DNA of 64,000 bases, taken from NCBI GenBank assembly GCA_052061695.1, contig JBPZEY010000003.1; one strand, written 5' to 3'. This document shows positions 16,361-24,151 of this stretch, piece after piece. The notes beneath the pieces are model-generated. The model had not been told where the DNA came from. It searched no databases and was given only the letters and a program-made list of their open reading frames with translations. Source of the DNA: Alkalicoccus luteus (lineage in GTDB: Bacteria > Bacillota > Bacilli > Bacillales > Salisediminibacteriaceae). Both the position numbers and the translations under genes were made by a program. The stretch's first letter is position 1. Each line of letters opens with the position of its first letter.

Positions 16361-17776
16361 TCACTCCTGCTCGGAAATTAATTTTGCCTGATCTGTAATT
16401 ATTTCGGCAAGACTGAAAAAAGTTCCTCCATTATAATCTTCGTAGTCAGAATATGACAGCGTCATATATCTTTCTCCGTCCAATTCGTGCAGTAAAAAGA
16501 ATGCGTGATAGTTCCCTTCTGAAGCTTCACTGTAATAAGAGAAACGTTTTCCATCATCCACTTCCAACGCTTCACGATGTTCTTCTTCTACTGGAAACGT
16601 TTCTTCCAGAATGGCAGAGGGATCGCTTTCAGGAAAATTCTCGTTCAGCTTTATCAGCGACAGGAAGCTGTACTCGGATTGAGCAGGTACCGTGATTCTC
16701 TTTTCCTTCATCCATTCATGCGAGAGCAATTCATACTCAGCATCTTCCGGAATATAAATGGAAAGACCAAGTTCTTCACTGGCCATTAAACGAAAAGTCT
16801 GATCCTGATAGTCGGATGCACCTGACCGCCTAGCCATGTCCACCGATTCAGGCCTGTCTATATCAGGATGAACTGCTCCTTCTGATCCTGGAATCACGAA
16901 TCCTTCCTCACTAAATCCAAAAAACATGAGGGTGTACCACGTATATTTCCTCAACTCCGGCTGATCTAAGTCATACACGGCTTTAAGAAAAATGTCATGT
17001 CCATAGAGCTCAGCCTGCACAATATCGATAAATTGATTGTCTGTTTCGCTGATGAAGCTGTAGAACGATGCCTCTTCCTCGTCAATCGGGATAATCCCTG
17101 CATGAGGCGAGCGAATGTCTTCATCATGAAGCTGTCTTAGCACTTGAGACAGGGTATAGGAAGTTGACTCGGAATAGCGAAAGGAGAGCATCTCAAGCTT
17201 CTGCTCTTCTGCTTCCGCTTGATCCGCGTCGGGATGATTCACGAGTAATTCCAGATTGCCGCCGTCTACTTCATGCGTAAGCTTGGTAAGCGGTCCTGCC
17301 TTCTCGACCTGAAAAGGCGCTTCGTCTGGCAGGGAGAATAAAAGATCATTCCCTCCCTCCATGTCTACTGAATAGCTTTCCGTATCTCTTCGATCAATCC
17401 CGCGATTAAATATGCTCCCGAGCATCGCGTCATTTTCTCCAATTAAGGATAGATCCACCGGCGGTCCATCATACGGCAATGGCTCCTGATCATCATCCTT
17501 TGTTTCTGAATTTTCATCCGGTACGGGCATTTCCTGCTCGTCATTCGTATCAACGGGAGCGGGCTGAAGGTCGATGACCGGAAGCAGTAATACAGCCGTT
17601 ATGCTTACAGCGGCAAACGCTCCTGTGAAGACCGCACCGGTAAGAAAACGGGACGGTTTGGCAGTGGCTTCCGCTTCTACGGTACCTGCTTTAAATGCCT
17701 GCAGACTTTGCTTTTTTGCTTCATCACGAAGGTCTGGCTGGCGCTCTTTCATTGCCTGTCGCAGTTTATGATCCAT
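16361..17776 (-). CDS. Membrane-anchored anti-sigma-like protein
   Basis: A 471-residue protein with a cytosolic N terminus of about 45 residues, one helix (about 45-68) and a long acidic extracellular domain. It overlaps the 3' end of an ECF sigma gene by 11 bp, the classical position of an anti-sigma factor; AAGGAGGAG precedes its ATG. The extracellular part has no domain that I recognise and contains repeated strand-rich segments. Because the partner sigma gene is frameshifted, it may now be an orphan, and its own frame remains intact. Confidence 0.7.
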   Translation of the reverse strand: MDHKLRQAMKERQPDLRDEAKKQSLQAFKAGTVEAEATAKPSRFLTGAVFTGAFAAVSITAVLLLPVIDLQPAPVDTNDEQEMPVPDENSETKDDDQEPLPYDGPPVDLSLIGENDAMLGSIFNRGIDRRDTESYSVDMEGGNDLLFSLPDEAPFQVEKAGPLTKLTHEVDGGNLELLVNHPDADQAEAEEQKLEMLSFRYSESTSYTLSQVLRQLHDEDIRSPHAGIIPIDEEEASFYSFISETDNQFIDIVQAELYGHDIFLKAVYDLDQPELRKYTWYTLMFFGFSEEGFVIPGSEGAVHPDIDRPESVDMARRSGASDYQDQTFRLMASEELGLSIYIPEDAEYELLSHEWMKEKRITVPAQSEYSFLSLIKLNENFPESDPSAILEETFPVEEEHREALEVDDGKRFSYYSEASEGNYHAFFLLHELDGERYMTLSYSDYEDYNGGTFFSLAEIITDQAKLISEQE

Positions 17777-18252
17777 GCGCTTCTCCTCCTTCTTTTAGCT
17801 CTGCTGCAAGCTTCTTTTTTGCTCGCCTGTATAGTGCTTTCACAGATAGCATTGACTTTCCCATGACCGCAGCAGTCTCTCTCGTTGAAAAATCTTCCAT
17901 CAGCCGCAGATGCAGGACTTCCTGATAGTCTGCTGGCAGTCCGTTTATCAGCTCGGCGATGTCAGCAACAGTGCTTTGCTGAACGACTGTTTCCTCCGGA
18001 CTGTCAGCAAACCCGTAGGCCGCTTCCAGCACTTGCGCTTCTGTCGGTACCGCACGATGCTTTTCCCTGAAACGACGGCAAGTGCTTCGCTGCTTTGAAA
18101 AAGACGTCCTGGAGCAACTCCTCTGCGTCCATGCGGTTAGTTGTTTTTGCATATATGTATCGATATAATCCATCGGCATGTCGTTTATGCAGGTTCTCCA
18201 GCGCATCCTGTTCCCCCTGCAAAATCCGCTGGACCAGTTCCTCATCTGTCAT
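17766..18252 (-). pseudogene. ECF sigma factor, disrupted by a frameshifting deletion
   Basis: The first frame (from the ATG at 18252, with GGGGGA upstream) encodes sigma region 2: MTDEELVQRILQGEQDALENL and RMDAEELLQDVFFKAAKHLP, as far as SFQGKAS. Region 4 lies in another frame: EETVVQQSTVADIAELINGL through LRLMEDFSTRETAAVMGKS and SVKALYRRAKKKL. The usual linker with the region 2.4 WL-x-x-IARN stretch is missing. At the junction (about 18049-18075) the same bases read FQGKA in the first frame and FREKHR in the second, and both are sensible ECF sequence. This points to a deletion between two short repeats. Without frameshifting no functional sigma is made. Confidence 0.8.
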
Positions 18253-18377
18253 CGCTTTTCCCCCTAATGTTTCTTTATGTATACAGACGAAACCCGGAGG
18301 CAGACAGGTCCGCTCCGGGCGCAAATTAGTTGAATATGGTATGATGCGTTCAGCAAATAGTAAAGGCGGTGGTTTAC

Positions 18378-18626
18378 GTGCGACTGCTTTGGATCCTTGG
18401 CACGTGGCTTTCAGCCGCTTTCGTCCTCACGCTGATTCTGGAACAGGCGGGCAGTGCCATTCAGCATGAGCGTGTCCTGCTTACGCTTGCCACAGCAGCA
18501 GCGGGCCTGTTCTGCTATACGAAATGGTCCCGCTCACAGCTTATGCGGGATTTAGCCTGGCTTACCCTGGCCGTGATCGGATTCGTGTCCGCGGTAACGC
18601 TGATTGGCATGCTTCCTGCTCCTTAA
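18378..18626 (+). CDS. Small membrane protein
   Basis: An 82-residue protein with three helices. The GTG at 18378 follows GGCGGTGG at a short spacing; an in-frame GTG at 18369 is the alternative. The LFCYTKWSR loop resembles LYAYTKLKR of the 79-residue protein at 20075-20314, and the helix layout is the same, so the two may be paralogues. Its end overlaps the convergent gene by 4 bp. Function unknown. Confidence 0.65.
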   Translation: MRLLWILGTWLSAAFVLTLILEQAGSAIQHERVLLTLATAAAGLFCYTKWSRSQLMRDLAWLTLAVIGFVSAVTLIGMLPAP

Positions 18627-18985
18627 AACTGCGGGTGCTTTTCCGGCGGTGCTTCTGGAGGCCGTCGTTTACTGAACACCAGAATGAGCCCTGCCGCTAC
18701 AGCAGTCGTGACGATAAAAGGCAGGATAAGCAGCGCATACATTTCCTCTGTCACCATGTAGACGTTGCTGAGAGGAGCAGCATCTGCGACAGAGCTCGCC
18801 GCTTCCCGGTCCGCTTCCAATGCCAGCCGTCTCGTTCGGCCCGTGATGTAAAAAATGGAGGCGGCAATGACAGCCATAAAGCTTGGAATAAAAAGATACC
18901 AGCGCTTCCTGAGCAGGATGAATGGATAGATAACGACGAAGCTCAGCAGCATATAAACAACAAACAGAAGCAGAATGGTTCCCAT
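18623..18985 (-). CDS. Small membrane protein
   Basis: A 120-residue protein with helices at about 3-22, 28-48 and 85-106, and a proline-rich tail EAPPEKHPQF. It has a Shine-Dalgarno-like GGAGGAACG just before the ATG. Family not recognised. Confidence 0.65.
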   Translation of the reverse strand: MGTILLLFVVYMLLSFVVIYPFILLRKRWYLFIPSFMAVIAASIFYITGRTRRLALEADREAASSVADAAPLSNVYMVTEEMYALLILPFIVTTAVAAGLILVFSKRRPPEAPPEKHPQF

Positions 18986-19080
18986 CTTACGTTCCTCCTT
19001 CAGGTGAAAATCGGTTCATACTCTCCCCTCATTCTCCTCCTATTTTCGCACGTTTTCGCTGCTTCTGCATCAGAAGAAAT

Positions 19081-19111
19081 AAAAAAAGCTCCGGCTGAAA
19101 TAGCCGGAGCT
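19081..19111 (-). terminator. Rho-independent terminator after the first CHRD gene
   Basis: A perfect 10-bp stem AGCTCCGGCT/AGCCGGAGCT with T7 on the minus strand, 9 bp after the stop of the CHRD gene. Confidence 0.9.
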
Positions 19112-19119
19112 GTCTGTCA

Positions 19120-19713
19120 TTACGCTTCTGCTTTTTTACGACGGCTGAGCATCAGGCCGCCGCCAGCTGCAGCGGTCAGGAGACCGATCATGGCATAAAG
19201 AGGGCCGGAGCCTGCAGTATCAGCCATCATATCTCCTTCTTCCTCATCCATCAGCTGTCCGCGAATTTCACCATCCGGAAATGCTTCGGTATGCACGTTC
19301 ACGTAAATATCTCCTGCTACAAGCGCCATCGAAAACTCTTCCCACGACAAGTCACCGACAAGATCATCCTCAGTAAGCGTTCCGGAAGCGATCTCTCCAT
19401 CGTAATCCATTGCCTCGTCATTTTCAAACAGGAATAATTCCACCGGACCGTCTTCTCCTTCAGGTCCGCTGTGCAAGTGCCCTGCGACTGCACCTTCCAG
19501 CTCATAAGCGCTCAGGCTGAAGTCAAGTGATTCCCCGTCTTCACTGACATTGACTACAGCCGATCCTTCCGCATTGCTGTCAACCTCCATCGTCTCTGCT
19601 TCAGGTGTCAAATCTGCTGTAAACGTGCGTCCCTCGTGCGCAGCCGATGCTGAACCTGCTGCAGCACCAAAAGCAAACAATGCGGCTGTCGACATAAGTA
19701 ATCCTTTTTTCAT
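19120..19713 (-). CDS. CHRD-domain surface protein with a sorting-signal-like tail
   Basis: A 197-residue exported protein. It has a signal peptide (cleavage after ASA near residue 24), then one CHRD domain with the AGHLHSGPEGEDGPVELFL and GEIASGTLTEDDL blocks and the NVHTEAFPDGEIRGQL end motif. The tail reads MADTAGSG, a hydrophobic helix, then RRKKAEA, which resembles a cell-wall sorting signal with a degenerate LPxTA-type pentapeptide. The role of CHRD domains is not settled. A close paralogue is at 46605-47207 with MPDTA at the same place. Confidence 0.85.
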   Translation of the reverse strand: MKKGLLMSTAALFAFGAAAGSASAAHEGRTFTADLTPEAETMEVDSNAEGSAVVNVSEDGESLDFSLSAYELEGAVAGHLHSGPEGEDGPVELFLFENDEAMDYDGEIASGTLTEDDLVGDLSWEEFSMALVAGDIYVNVHTEAFPDGEIRGQLMDEEEGDMMADTAGSGPLYAMIGLLTAAAGGGLMLSRRKKAEA

Positions 19714-19788
19714 TTTATAACGCCTCCTGTTTAAAAGTTGAGAAGCAAGCTTCCCTGCTTAAGTAAACGAAGGCGTTTTCCATTTGGA

Positions 19789-19962
19789 TCACTTTTTTCC
19801 ACTTTTTTTTATTTGTGCCAGCTCCTGTTCGATGCGATCCAGCTGAGCGGCAGATTTCTTTCGCCATGTAACCAGCTGAATGAGCGCAACCACGGGCACG
19901 ATCAGGAGCAATGCTACTACCAAAAAAGCGGCCAGCTGATAAAGCGCGTTAATCCATTCCAT
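19789..19962 (-). CDS. 57-residue membrane protein with coiled tail
   Basis: Starts MEWINALYQLAAFLVV, has one long helix (about 8-32), then WRKKSAAQLDRIEQELAQIKK, a short amphipathic helix, and stops at TGA. GGAGGTGG lies 5 nt before the ATG. Size and layout resemble many small Bacillus membrane proteins. It lies 75 bp upstream of the CHRD gene on the same strand and may share its promoter. Function unknown. Confidence 0.7.
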   Translation of the reverse strand: MEWINALYQLAAFLVVALLLIVPVVALIQLVTWRKKSAAQLDRIEQELAQIKKSGKK

Positions 19963-20074
19963 CTACCCACCTCCAATTCCATATACTATCATTTTTTAAT
20001 TATCAGAAACACCTGGCTTCAACGTTGTGATATGATCGGAAACAGGGACTCAACTCAGATCAGTAAAGCAGGTG

Positions 20075-20314
20075 ATGACACTGGATCGAATCGTAACGAT
20101 ACTGGCAGGAATCATGATTATACTTGTGCTGCTCAGCATGCTGACACCGTTTTACTTACCGGACAGCGTCTACTTTTTTATTCTCTTCTTATTTAGCGGA
20201 CTGTATGCGTACACGAAACTGAAGCGGGACCGCGCCTCCTTTTTCGGATGGCTGCTCACGGTGCTGGCACTAGTTTCGTTCGCCGTACTGGTCCGCATTT
20301 TGCTGCCGTTTTAA
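20075..20314 (+). CDS. Small membrane protein
   Basis: A 79-residue protein with three helices and a LYAYTKLKRDR loop, similar in layout to the gene at 18378-18626. The Shine-Dalgarno is weak (AGCAGGTG), and the GTG at 20072 is an alternative start. Function unknown. Confidence 0.6.
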   Translation: MTLDRIVTILAGIMIILVLLSMLTPFYLPDSVYFFILFLFSGLYAYTKLKRDRASFFGWLLTVLALVSFAVLVRILLPF

Positions 20315-20429
20315 ATTCAATTATCCCTGCCTCTGCTTTTTTTCTATTTTCAGTAAACTTGCATGTTTTTTTGGAAAGGCTTGGGGAATGAAGATAGTAG
20401 AACCTACTTTAATGAAATGAGGTGCTGCT

Positions 20430-20726
20430 ATGTTTTTCCTGCGGAGCTTCCCACTATTTCTCTCTGCTTTTCTGCTGTTTCTGCCGACAGCATTCTTCAG
20501 CTTTTTCTTTGCAAATCAGCTGGCTGTCATGCCGGACTGCAGGAATCATTTTGTGATTACACCGGATACCGCTGCCTGCAATGAGGTGTATGCAGTTGAC
20601 GTTGTGATTTACTCATTTACGACGTTTCCGCTTGCACTCGTTTCGATTGCAGCACTGGTCACAGGAGTTTACCTGGTTGCAGCATCCGCCTCCTATGCGT
20701 ATTCCCGGTTTGTCAGGACCGCGTAA
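20430..20726 (+). CDS. Small membrane protein with an extracellular loop
   Basis: A 98-residue protein with helices at about 5-28 and 60-88. The loop between them holds two cysteines (MPDCRNH and TAACNEV) which could form a disulfide. GAGGTG lies 7 nt before the ATG, and a strong terminator follows. Family not recognised. Confidence 0.7.
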   Translation: MFFLRSFPLFLSAFLLFLPTAFFSFFFANQLAVMPDCRNHFVITPDTAACNEVYAVDVVIYSFTTFPLALVSIAALVTGVYLVAASASYAYSRFVRTA

Positions 20727-20738
20727 CCGTTATGTACG

Positions 20739-20766
20739 AAGCCGCCCAATTGTGGCGGCTTTTTTA
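20739..20766 (+). terminator. Rho-independent terminator
   Basis: AAGCCGCC/GGCGGCTT stem with T6, just before the convergent MFS gene stop. Confidence 0.88.
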
Positions 20767-21957
20767 TGCGGAAGACTGTTTTGATAGTGGGCGGCTATCC
20801 TGATCGGTATCTTTGCACAAATACGTAAAGGCGCACGCTGCCATCATAAAGAGGACCATCAGAGCCACTGGCAGCAGTACAGCTGCATGCATCGACCACA
20901 AATCAGCTGAAAGTCCAGCTGCAGCAGTTAATGTGAGCGCGGATATTGACTCAACCGCCTTCCACTTTGCACGGAAACGACCTGTCCAGGCCGCATCGAT
21001 GCGAGCTTGGTAAAAGGCGTGATAACCGGAGCCTGCAGGAGCTGTAAAAAAACCGATGACGATGAATCCAGCCAATGACGACGCTGGGTCCGCCGGAACG
21101 GCATACAGGAGATATCCTGCTGATACACCAAGCGCACCGCTTAAAAACTGCTGAAGCGGCGTGAGCCGGATACCCCAGATTTTATTGCAGACGGACCCGG
21201 CTAAGAGACCGATCCCCGCAGAGCCGACGAGAACGCCGTACTCTGCTTCACTTAACCCAATAACGGCAATAGAAAAAGCAGCTTCGAGCGAATCGGTCAC
21301 TGTCTGCATCACGATAAACAGCGTATAAAAAAGACTGATGACCACTGTGAACCTAAGTGCTCTGGCTTTTGCAGACGATTGCGTTCTTTCAGCAGCACCG
21401 GGAACATTTCCAGCCGGCAAGAGGCATGTCAGCAGAAAAGAGACGGCCATAAGAAGACAGTGTGCGAGAATCGCTCCTTCGGTCCATCCCGCTGCGGCAA
21501 ACACTCCTGCAGCCGCGGGCCCAATCACAAAGGCACCTGAATCAAAAACCGCACGAATCGCATGATAACGCTGAAGTCCTGAGACCGGCACATAACGCAC
21601 CACGGCAGAAGCGCCAACCGGATCATACGCGGCCTGAATCGCACTGGAGAGAAAGACGAGCAGATAAATCACATACAGTTCAGCCCCCTGCATAATACCT
21701 GCAAAAAGCAGGATTAGAGCGACAACCTGAAACATATCTAATTTGGCAAGCAGGCTACGCGACGGCATCCTGTCCGCCAGAGCTCCTGCCGGCAGACTCG
21801 CCGCCATGCCCGCAATCGGCCGGACAATATACAGCAGTGCGACCGCAAAGGCGGAGGATGTTTCCATCAGTACATACAGATTAACGGCAATAAACGAGGT
21901 CCAGCTTCCAACTGCTGAAAGACTTGTTACGGTTAATAGCTTTGCTTGAACAGACAT
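20764..21957 (-). CDS. MFS transporter under T-box control
   Basis: A 397-residue major facilitator with 11-12 helices. The loop-2 motif appears as GALADRMPSRSLL (about residues 57-69), and the fifth-helix region carries SSAIQAAYDPVGASAVVRYV, as in DHA-type or MFS_3 enterobactin-exporter-like proteins. The ATG follows a T-box terminator directly (TTTTTATG), with its Shine-Dalgarno inside the 3' arm of that hairpin. Expression should therefore respond to one uncharged tRNA. That suggests an amino-acid-linked substrate (uptake, or export of a derived compound), but the family alone does not say which. Confidence 0.88.
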   Translation of the reverse strand: MSVQAKLLTVTSLSAVGSWTSFIAVNLYVLMETSSAFAVALLYIVRPIAGMAASLPAGALADRMPSRSLLAKLDMFQVVALILLFAGIMQGAELYVIYLLVFLSSAIQAAYDPVGASAVVRYVPVSGLQRYHAIRAVFDSGAFVIGPAAAGVFAAAGWTEGAILAHCLLMAVSFLLTCLLPAGNVPGAAERTQSSAKARALRFTVVISLFYTLFIVMQTVTDSLEAAFSIAVIGLSEAEYGVLVGSAGIGLLAGSVCNKIWGIRLTPLQQFLSGALGVSAGYLLYAVPADPASSLAGFIVIGFFTAPAGSGYHAFYQARIDAAWTGRFRAKWKAVESISALTLTAAAGLSADLWSMHAAVLLPVALMVLFMMAACAFTYLCKDTDQDSRPLSKQSSA

Positions 21958-21961
21958 AAAA

Positions 21962-22260
21962 AGCCCTCCCTTCCTTTACGGAACAGAGGGCGGATCTTCT
22001 CCGCGGTGCCACCTCAATTTTATTTTTCAGTTGCCTGAAAAACCTTATCCAGTACGCCGGTTTTCTCCCGGTTATACCGTAGCCTGATAACGGCGGCTGC
22101 CGGCGCACAATCATCCCTTTTAGAATCCTGTGCGCTGCTCCCGGAGTTGATTCAACGGTCCTGTTTTCTTTCCTCTCAGCAAATGGAAAGCTCTCTGTAG
22201 AAATGGGGGCCGCCTGTTGGTCCGTTCTCAGCATGTACAGAAGATCTTACGATAACAGGA
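21962..22260 (-). ncRNA. T-box leader of the MFS transporter gene
   Basis: The 14-nt T-box core GAGGTGGCACCGCG is on the minus strand at about 22002-22015. A terminator follows (21963-21991, stem GCCCTC/GAGGGC plus TTCC/GGAA) with T5. Upstream is an AGAGAG element with a closed hairpin CTTTCC/GGAAAG, as in the stem I apical region, and a stem II-like GCGCACA/TGTGCGC pair near 22107-22133. UGGC in the T-box bulge predicts a G discriminator base. A candidate specifier is UCA (Ser) in GAATCAACTC at about 22144-22153; AAC (Asn) in the same stretch also fits. The specifier is not certain. Confidence 0.85.
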
Positions 22261-22445
22261 AGGATTTGTAAAGTAGTTTTTAGTTTTTTCTCTACGTGCT
22301 TGTGTCGGGCCTTCTGTGCTGGTTCATAACGAAAAAAGTTCATTGATATTTCGAATGCTGCGGAAGCATTTTAAGCGATGTTCTGATACCATAGGAGTGG
22401 GGAGAAACCTTCCTTTCTGAGGAAGAAAGAAAAACAGATGAGAGG

Positions 22446-22742
22446 ATGAACACCATGGGAATAGGTCAAACCATCTATGATATTTTCCAATATGCGTTTA
22501 CTGCCTATTATATCGCTATTTTCTATTACGTTATTATGTCCTGGGTACCGGCGCTCGGAGAGAATGTTGTAGGGGAATTCGTGCATAAGATCGTTAATCC
22601 GTACGTGGAAGTGTTCCGAAAAATCATTCCGCCACTTGGCATGATTGACATCAGCGTCATTTTCGCCCTGATTGCTTTCCGCTTTATACAAATGCTGGCG
22701 CTCAGCGGACTTGCAACGATTCTGAATACGCTTGGTATTTAA
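22446..22742 (+). CDS. yggT: YggT family membrane protein
   Basis: A 98-residue protein of the YggT family: an amphipathic or membrane N-terminal segment, YYVIMSWVPALGEN, then VHKIVNPYVEVFRKIIPPLGMIDISVIFAL, which carries the N-P-x-x-x-x-F-R-x-x-I-P-P-x-G hallmark, and a second helix. AGAGG lies 9 nt before the in-frame ATG at 22455, which is the likelier start. In many Firmicutes the gene sits in the divisome cluster next to sepF; here it is alone. Membrane role uncertain. Confidence 0.88.
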   Translation: MNTMGIGQTIYDIFQYAFTAYYIAIFYYVIMSWVPALGENVVGEFVHKIVNPYVEVFRKIIPPLGMIDISVIFALIAFRFIQMLALSGLATILNTLGI

Positions 22743-22747
22743 GGAAA

Positions 22748-22780
22748 ACACGCTGCTTCCACATTGGAAGCAGCGTGTTT
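22748..22780. terminator. Terminator hairpin, left copy flanking repeat copy 1
   Basis: ACACGCTGCTTCC-acatt-GGAAGCAGCGTGT with TTT. It terminates yggT. A direct second copy lies at 23312-23344, on the other side of the repeat. Confidence 0.9.
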
Positions 22781-23311
22781 CAAAGTGTGGATAAAGTCAT
22801 TTTAAGTGAATAACGTTGCACCTGCCTGCATCTGCGGACACTCGCTTTCCTGAGGGAACGGGCTCAGCTAACCGCTCCCTCCTGCTGTCCGAAGCGCTGG
22901 ATCTTCGCCTCGTTCCGATCCTCCTGGAGTCGAGATCCTTCGACGTCGGCAGCTGGCAGTACGGTTCATATGTGTGGTTAGGCCTGCACGATCGGCTTCC
23001 ATACAGATTGAACCTTCCCTATGCGACGTTTCGATGTTGAACAGGGATGCCAATTCTTCCTACAATTCCGTATAAAAGGTAAAAAAAGCGGTCGCACCTG
23101 CCTGTCGTGACGTTGTTCTCCACGAACCAGAGCCGTTTCCCCGATGTGTCCGGCGGGGACGCCCGTGGGATCAGCGCAGTCTGAAGATCCTTTCTCAGGG
23201 GTCGCCCTGTGAGAAATAGCTGAAGGCCAGCCCACGGCAGGCTCGGTAAGCGGAGGGGAAATACAATCAAACGAACAAATATGTAAGTTGAAAGACTTTT
23301 TCAACAGCCTG
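22781..23311 (+). mobile_element. Terminator-inserted repeat, copy 1 (531 bp)
   Basis: The element lies exactly between two identical copies of the yggT terminator hairpin. The left end is CAAAGTGTGGATAAAGTC; the right end read inward is CAGGCTGTTGAAAAAGTC, giving imperfect terminal inverted repeats (consensus CAGNNTGTTNANAAAGTC from the three copies). It is about 90 percent or more identical by eye to 48939-49467 and shares long blocks with 24897-25512. No credible gene is inside. It looks like a non-autonomous DNA transposon (MITE-like). Confidence 0.85.
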
Positions 23312-23344
23312 ACACGCTGCTTCCACATTGGAAGCAGCGTGTTT
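23312..23344. terminator. Terminator hairpin, right copy flanking repeat copy 1
   Basis: Same 33 bases as 22748-22780, then TATT on the + side. On the minus strand it follows the DUF1801 gene stop by a few bases, so both convergent genes keep a hairpin. Confidence 0.88.
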
Positions 23345-23346
23345 TA

Positions 23347-23721
23347 TTAACAGCCGACGTCTTCTCCGCGTCTGGCTTTTGCTACGGCAGCGGCTATAAA
23401 TTGTGGCAATCCTGTATCCTCCAGGTCTATGGCGCGGCTGATTCGAATACAGCTCTTGCCTACCGAGAAGTCCTCCAACAACTTTTTCTCAGGATCAACT
23501 TTTTCGATACATCCAGCATAAACGCTCACATATGCCTTCTGAACACCAACATGGAACAGGCGCGTCATGCCAATACGGTACATGAGCATACCGTGCTCGA
23601 TTTCTTCTTTAACTGCTTTGTGGGCCAGCATTTTTTCCCTGACTGCCAGAAGCTGATCCCGTCTCCAGTCATCAGGCAGCTTATTCACATATTCTTCCGG
23701 GCTTTCTGCTTCCAATTTCAT
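23347..23721 (-). CDS. DUF1801 (YdhG-like) family protein
   Basis: A 124-residue protein beginning MKLEAESPEEYVNKLPDDWR, with VKEEIEHGMLMYRIGMTRLFHVGVQKAYVSVYAG, the core of DUF1801, followed by the GKSCIRISRAIDLED end motif. Family members include Bacillus Fra (a frataxin-like iron chaperone), but this function cannot be assumed. The ATG at 23721 is chosen because it gives the normal family start and has GGGGGCC upstream; the longer reading adds an unrelated tail. Confidence 0.82.
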   Translation of the reverse strand: MKLEAESPEEYVNKLPDDWRRDQLLAVREKMLAHKAVKEEIEHGMLMYRIGMTRLFHVGVQKAYVSVYAGCIEKVDPEKKLLEDFSVGKSCIRISRAIDLEDTGLPQFIAAAVAKARRGEDVGC

Positions 23722-23863
23722 ATCGGGAGGCCCCCTTTTTGTAGGTTCTTTCATTCTATCACAGTCGTAAGCGCTTCCCCCAATATTATCCATTGTCTCT
23801 CACAATTTTCCGCTGGTTTTTCTTTGTAAAAGGAGTAAGATCAAAAAAAAGGAGATGGTGAAG

Positions 23864-23995
23864 ATGGCAACCGTTCACGTTATGATGTTAGTCAGACAGG
23901 CGATGATCGCACTGGCAGGCGCTGCAGGAATAAGCATTTTATTTTTCCAGGGAATTGAATTTATAAAGGCGCTCATCTCTGTTCTTCATCAATAG
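23864..23995 (+). CDS. 43-residue membrane peptide
   Basis: MATVHVMMLVRQAMIALAGA and then ISILFFQGIEFIKALI, one or two short hydrophobic segments. A strong AAAAAGGAG Shine-Dalgarno and a hairpin terminator 20 bp downstream support a real, separately expressed small gene. Function unknown. Confidence 0.65.
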   Translation: MATVHVMMLVRQAMIALAGAAGISILFFQGIEFIKALISVLHQ

Positions 23996-24014
23996 CGATT
24001 ACTGGCTCACCACA

Positions 24015-24043
24015 CCGACTGGACGATCCAGTCGGTTTCGTTG
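24015..24043 (+). terminator. Rho-independent terminator of the 43-residue gene
   Basis: CCGACTGG/CCAGTCGG stem (24015-24022 and 24028-24035) followed by TTTCGTTG. Confidence 0.65.
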
Positions 24044-24151
24044 CTTTACTAGTCTATACGGCTCATTTTTTCGTTTTGGCTGCATAGATACGGCAGTCAT
24101 GCCGATAAAATGGAAAAGACCGTTTTGCAGCGGATGAAAGGGCGTACGAGC

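Noticed and set aside
18280..18310. CCCGGAG/CTCCGGG hairpin upstream of the broken sigma gene as a terminator
   Set aside because: It lies in the 5' region of the sigma gene, with no upstream gene on that strand and only a short T run; no role could be assigned.
21881..22234. 117-codon minus-strand frame overlapping the T-box and the MFS start
   Set aside because: It lies in a structured leader with T-box core and terminator; the protein is meaningless.
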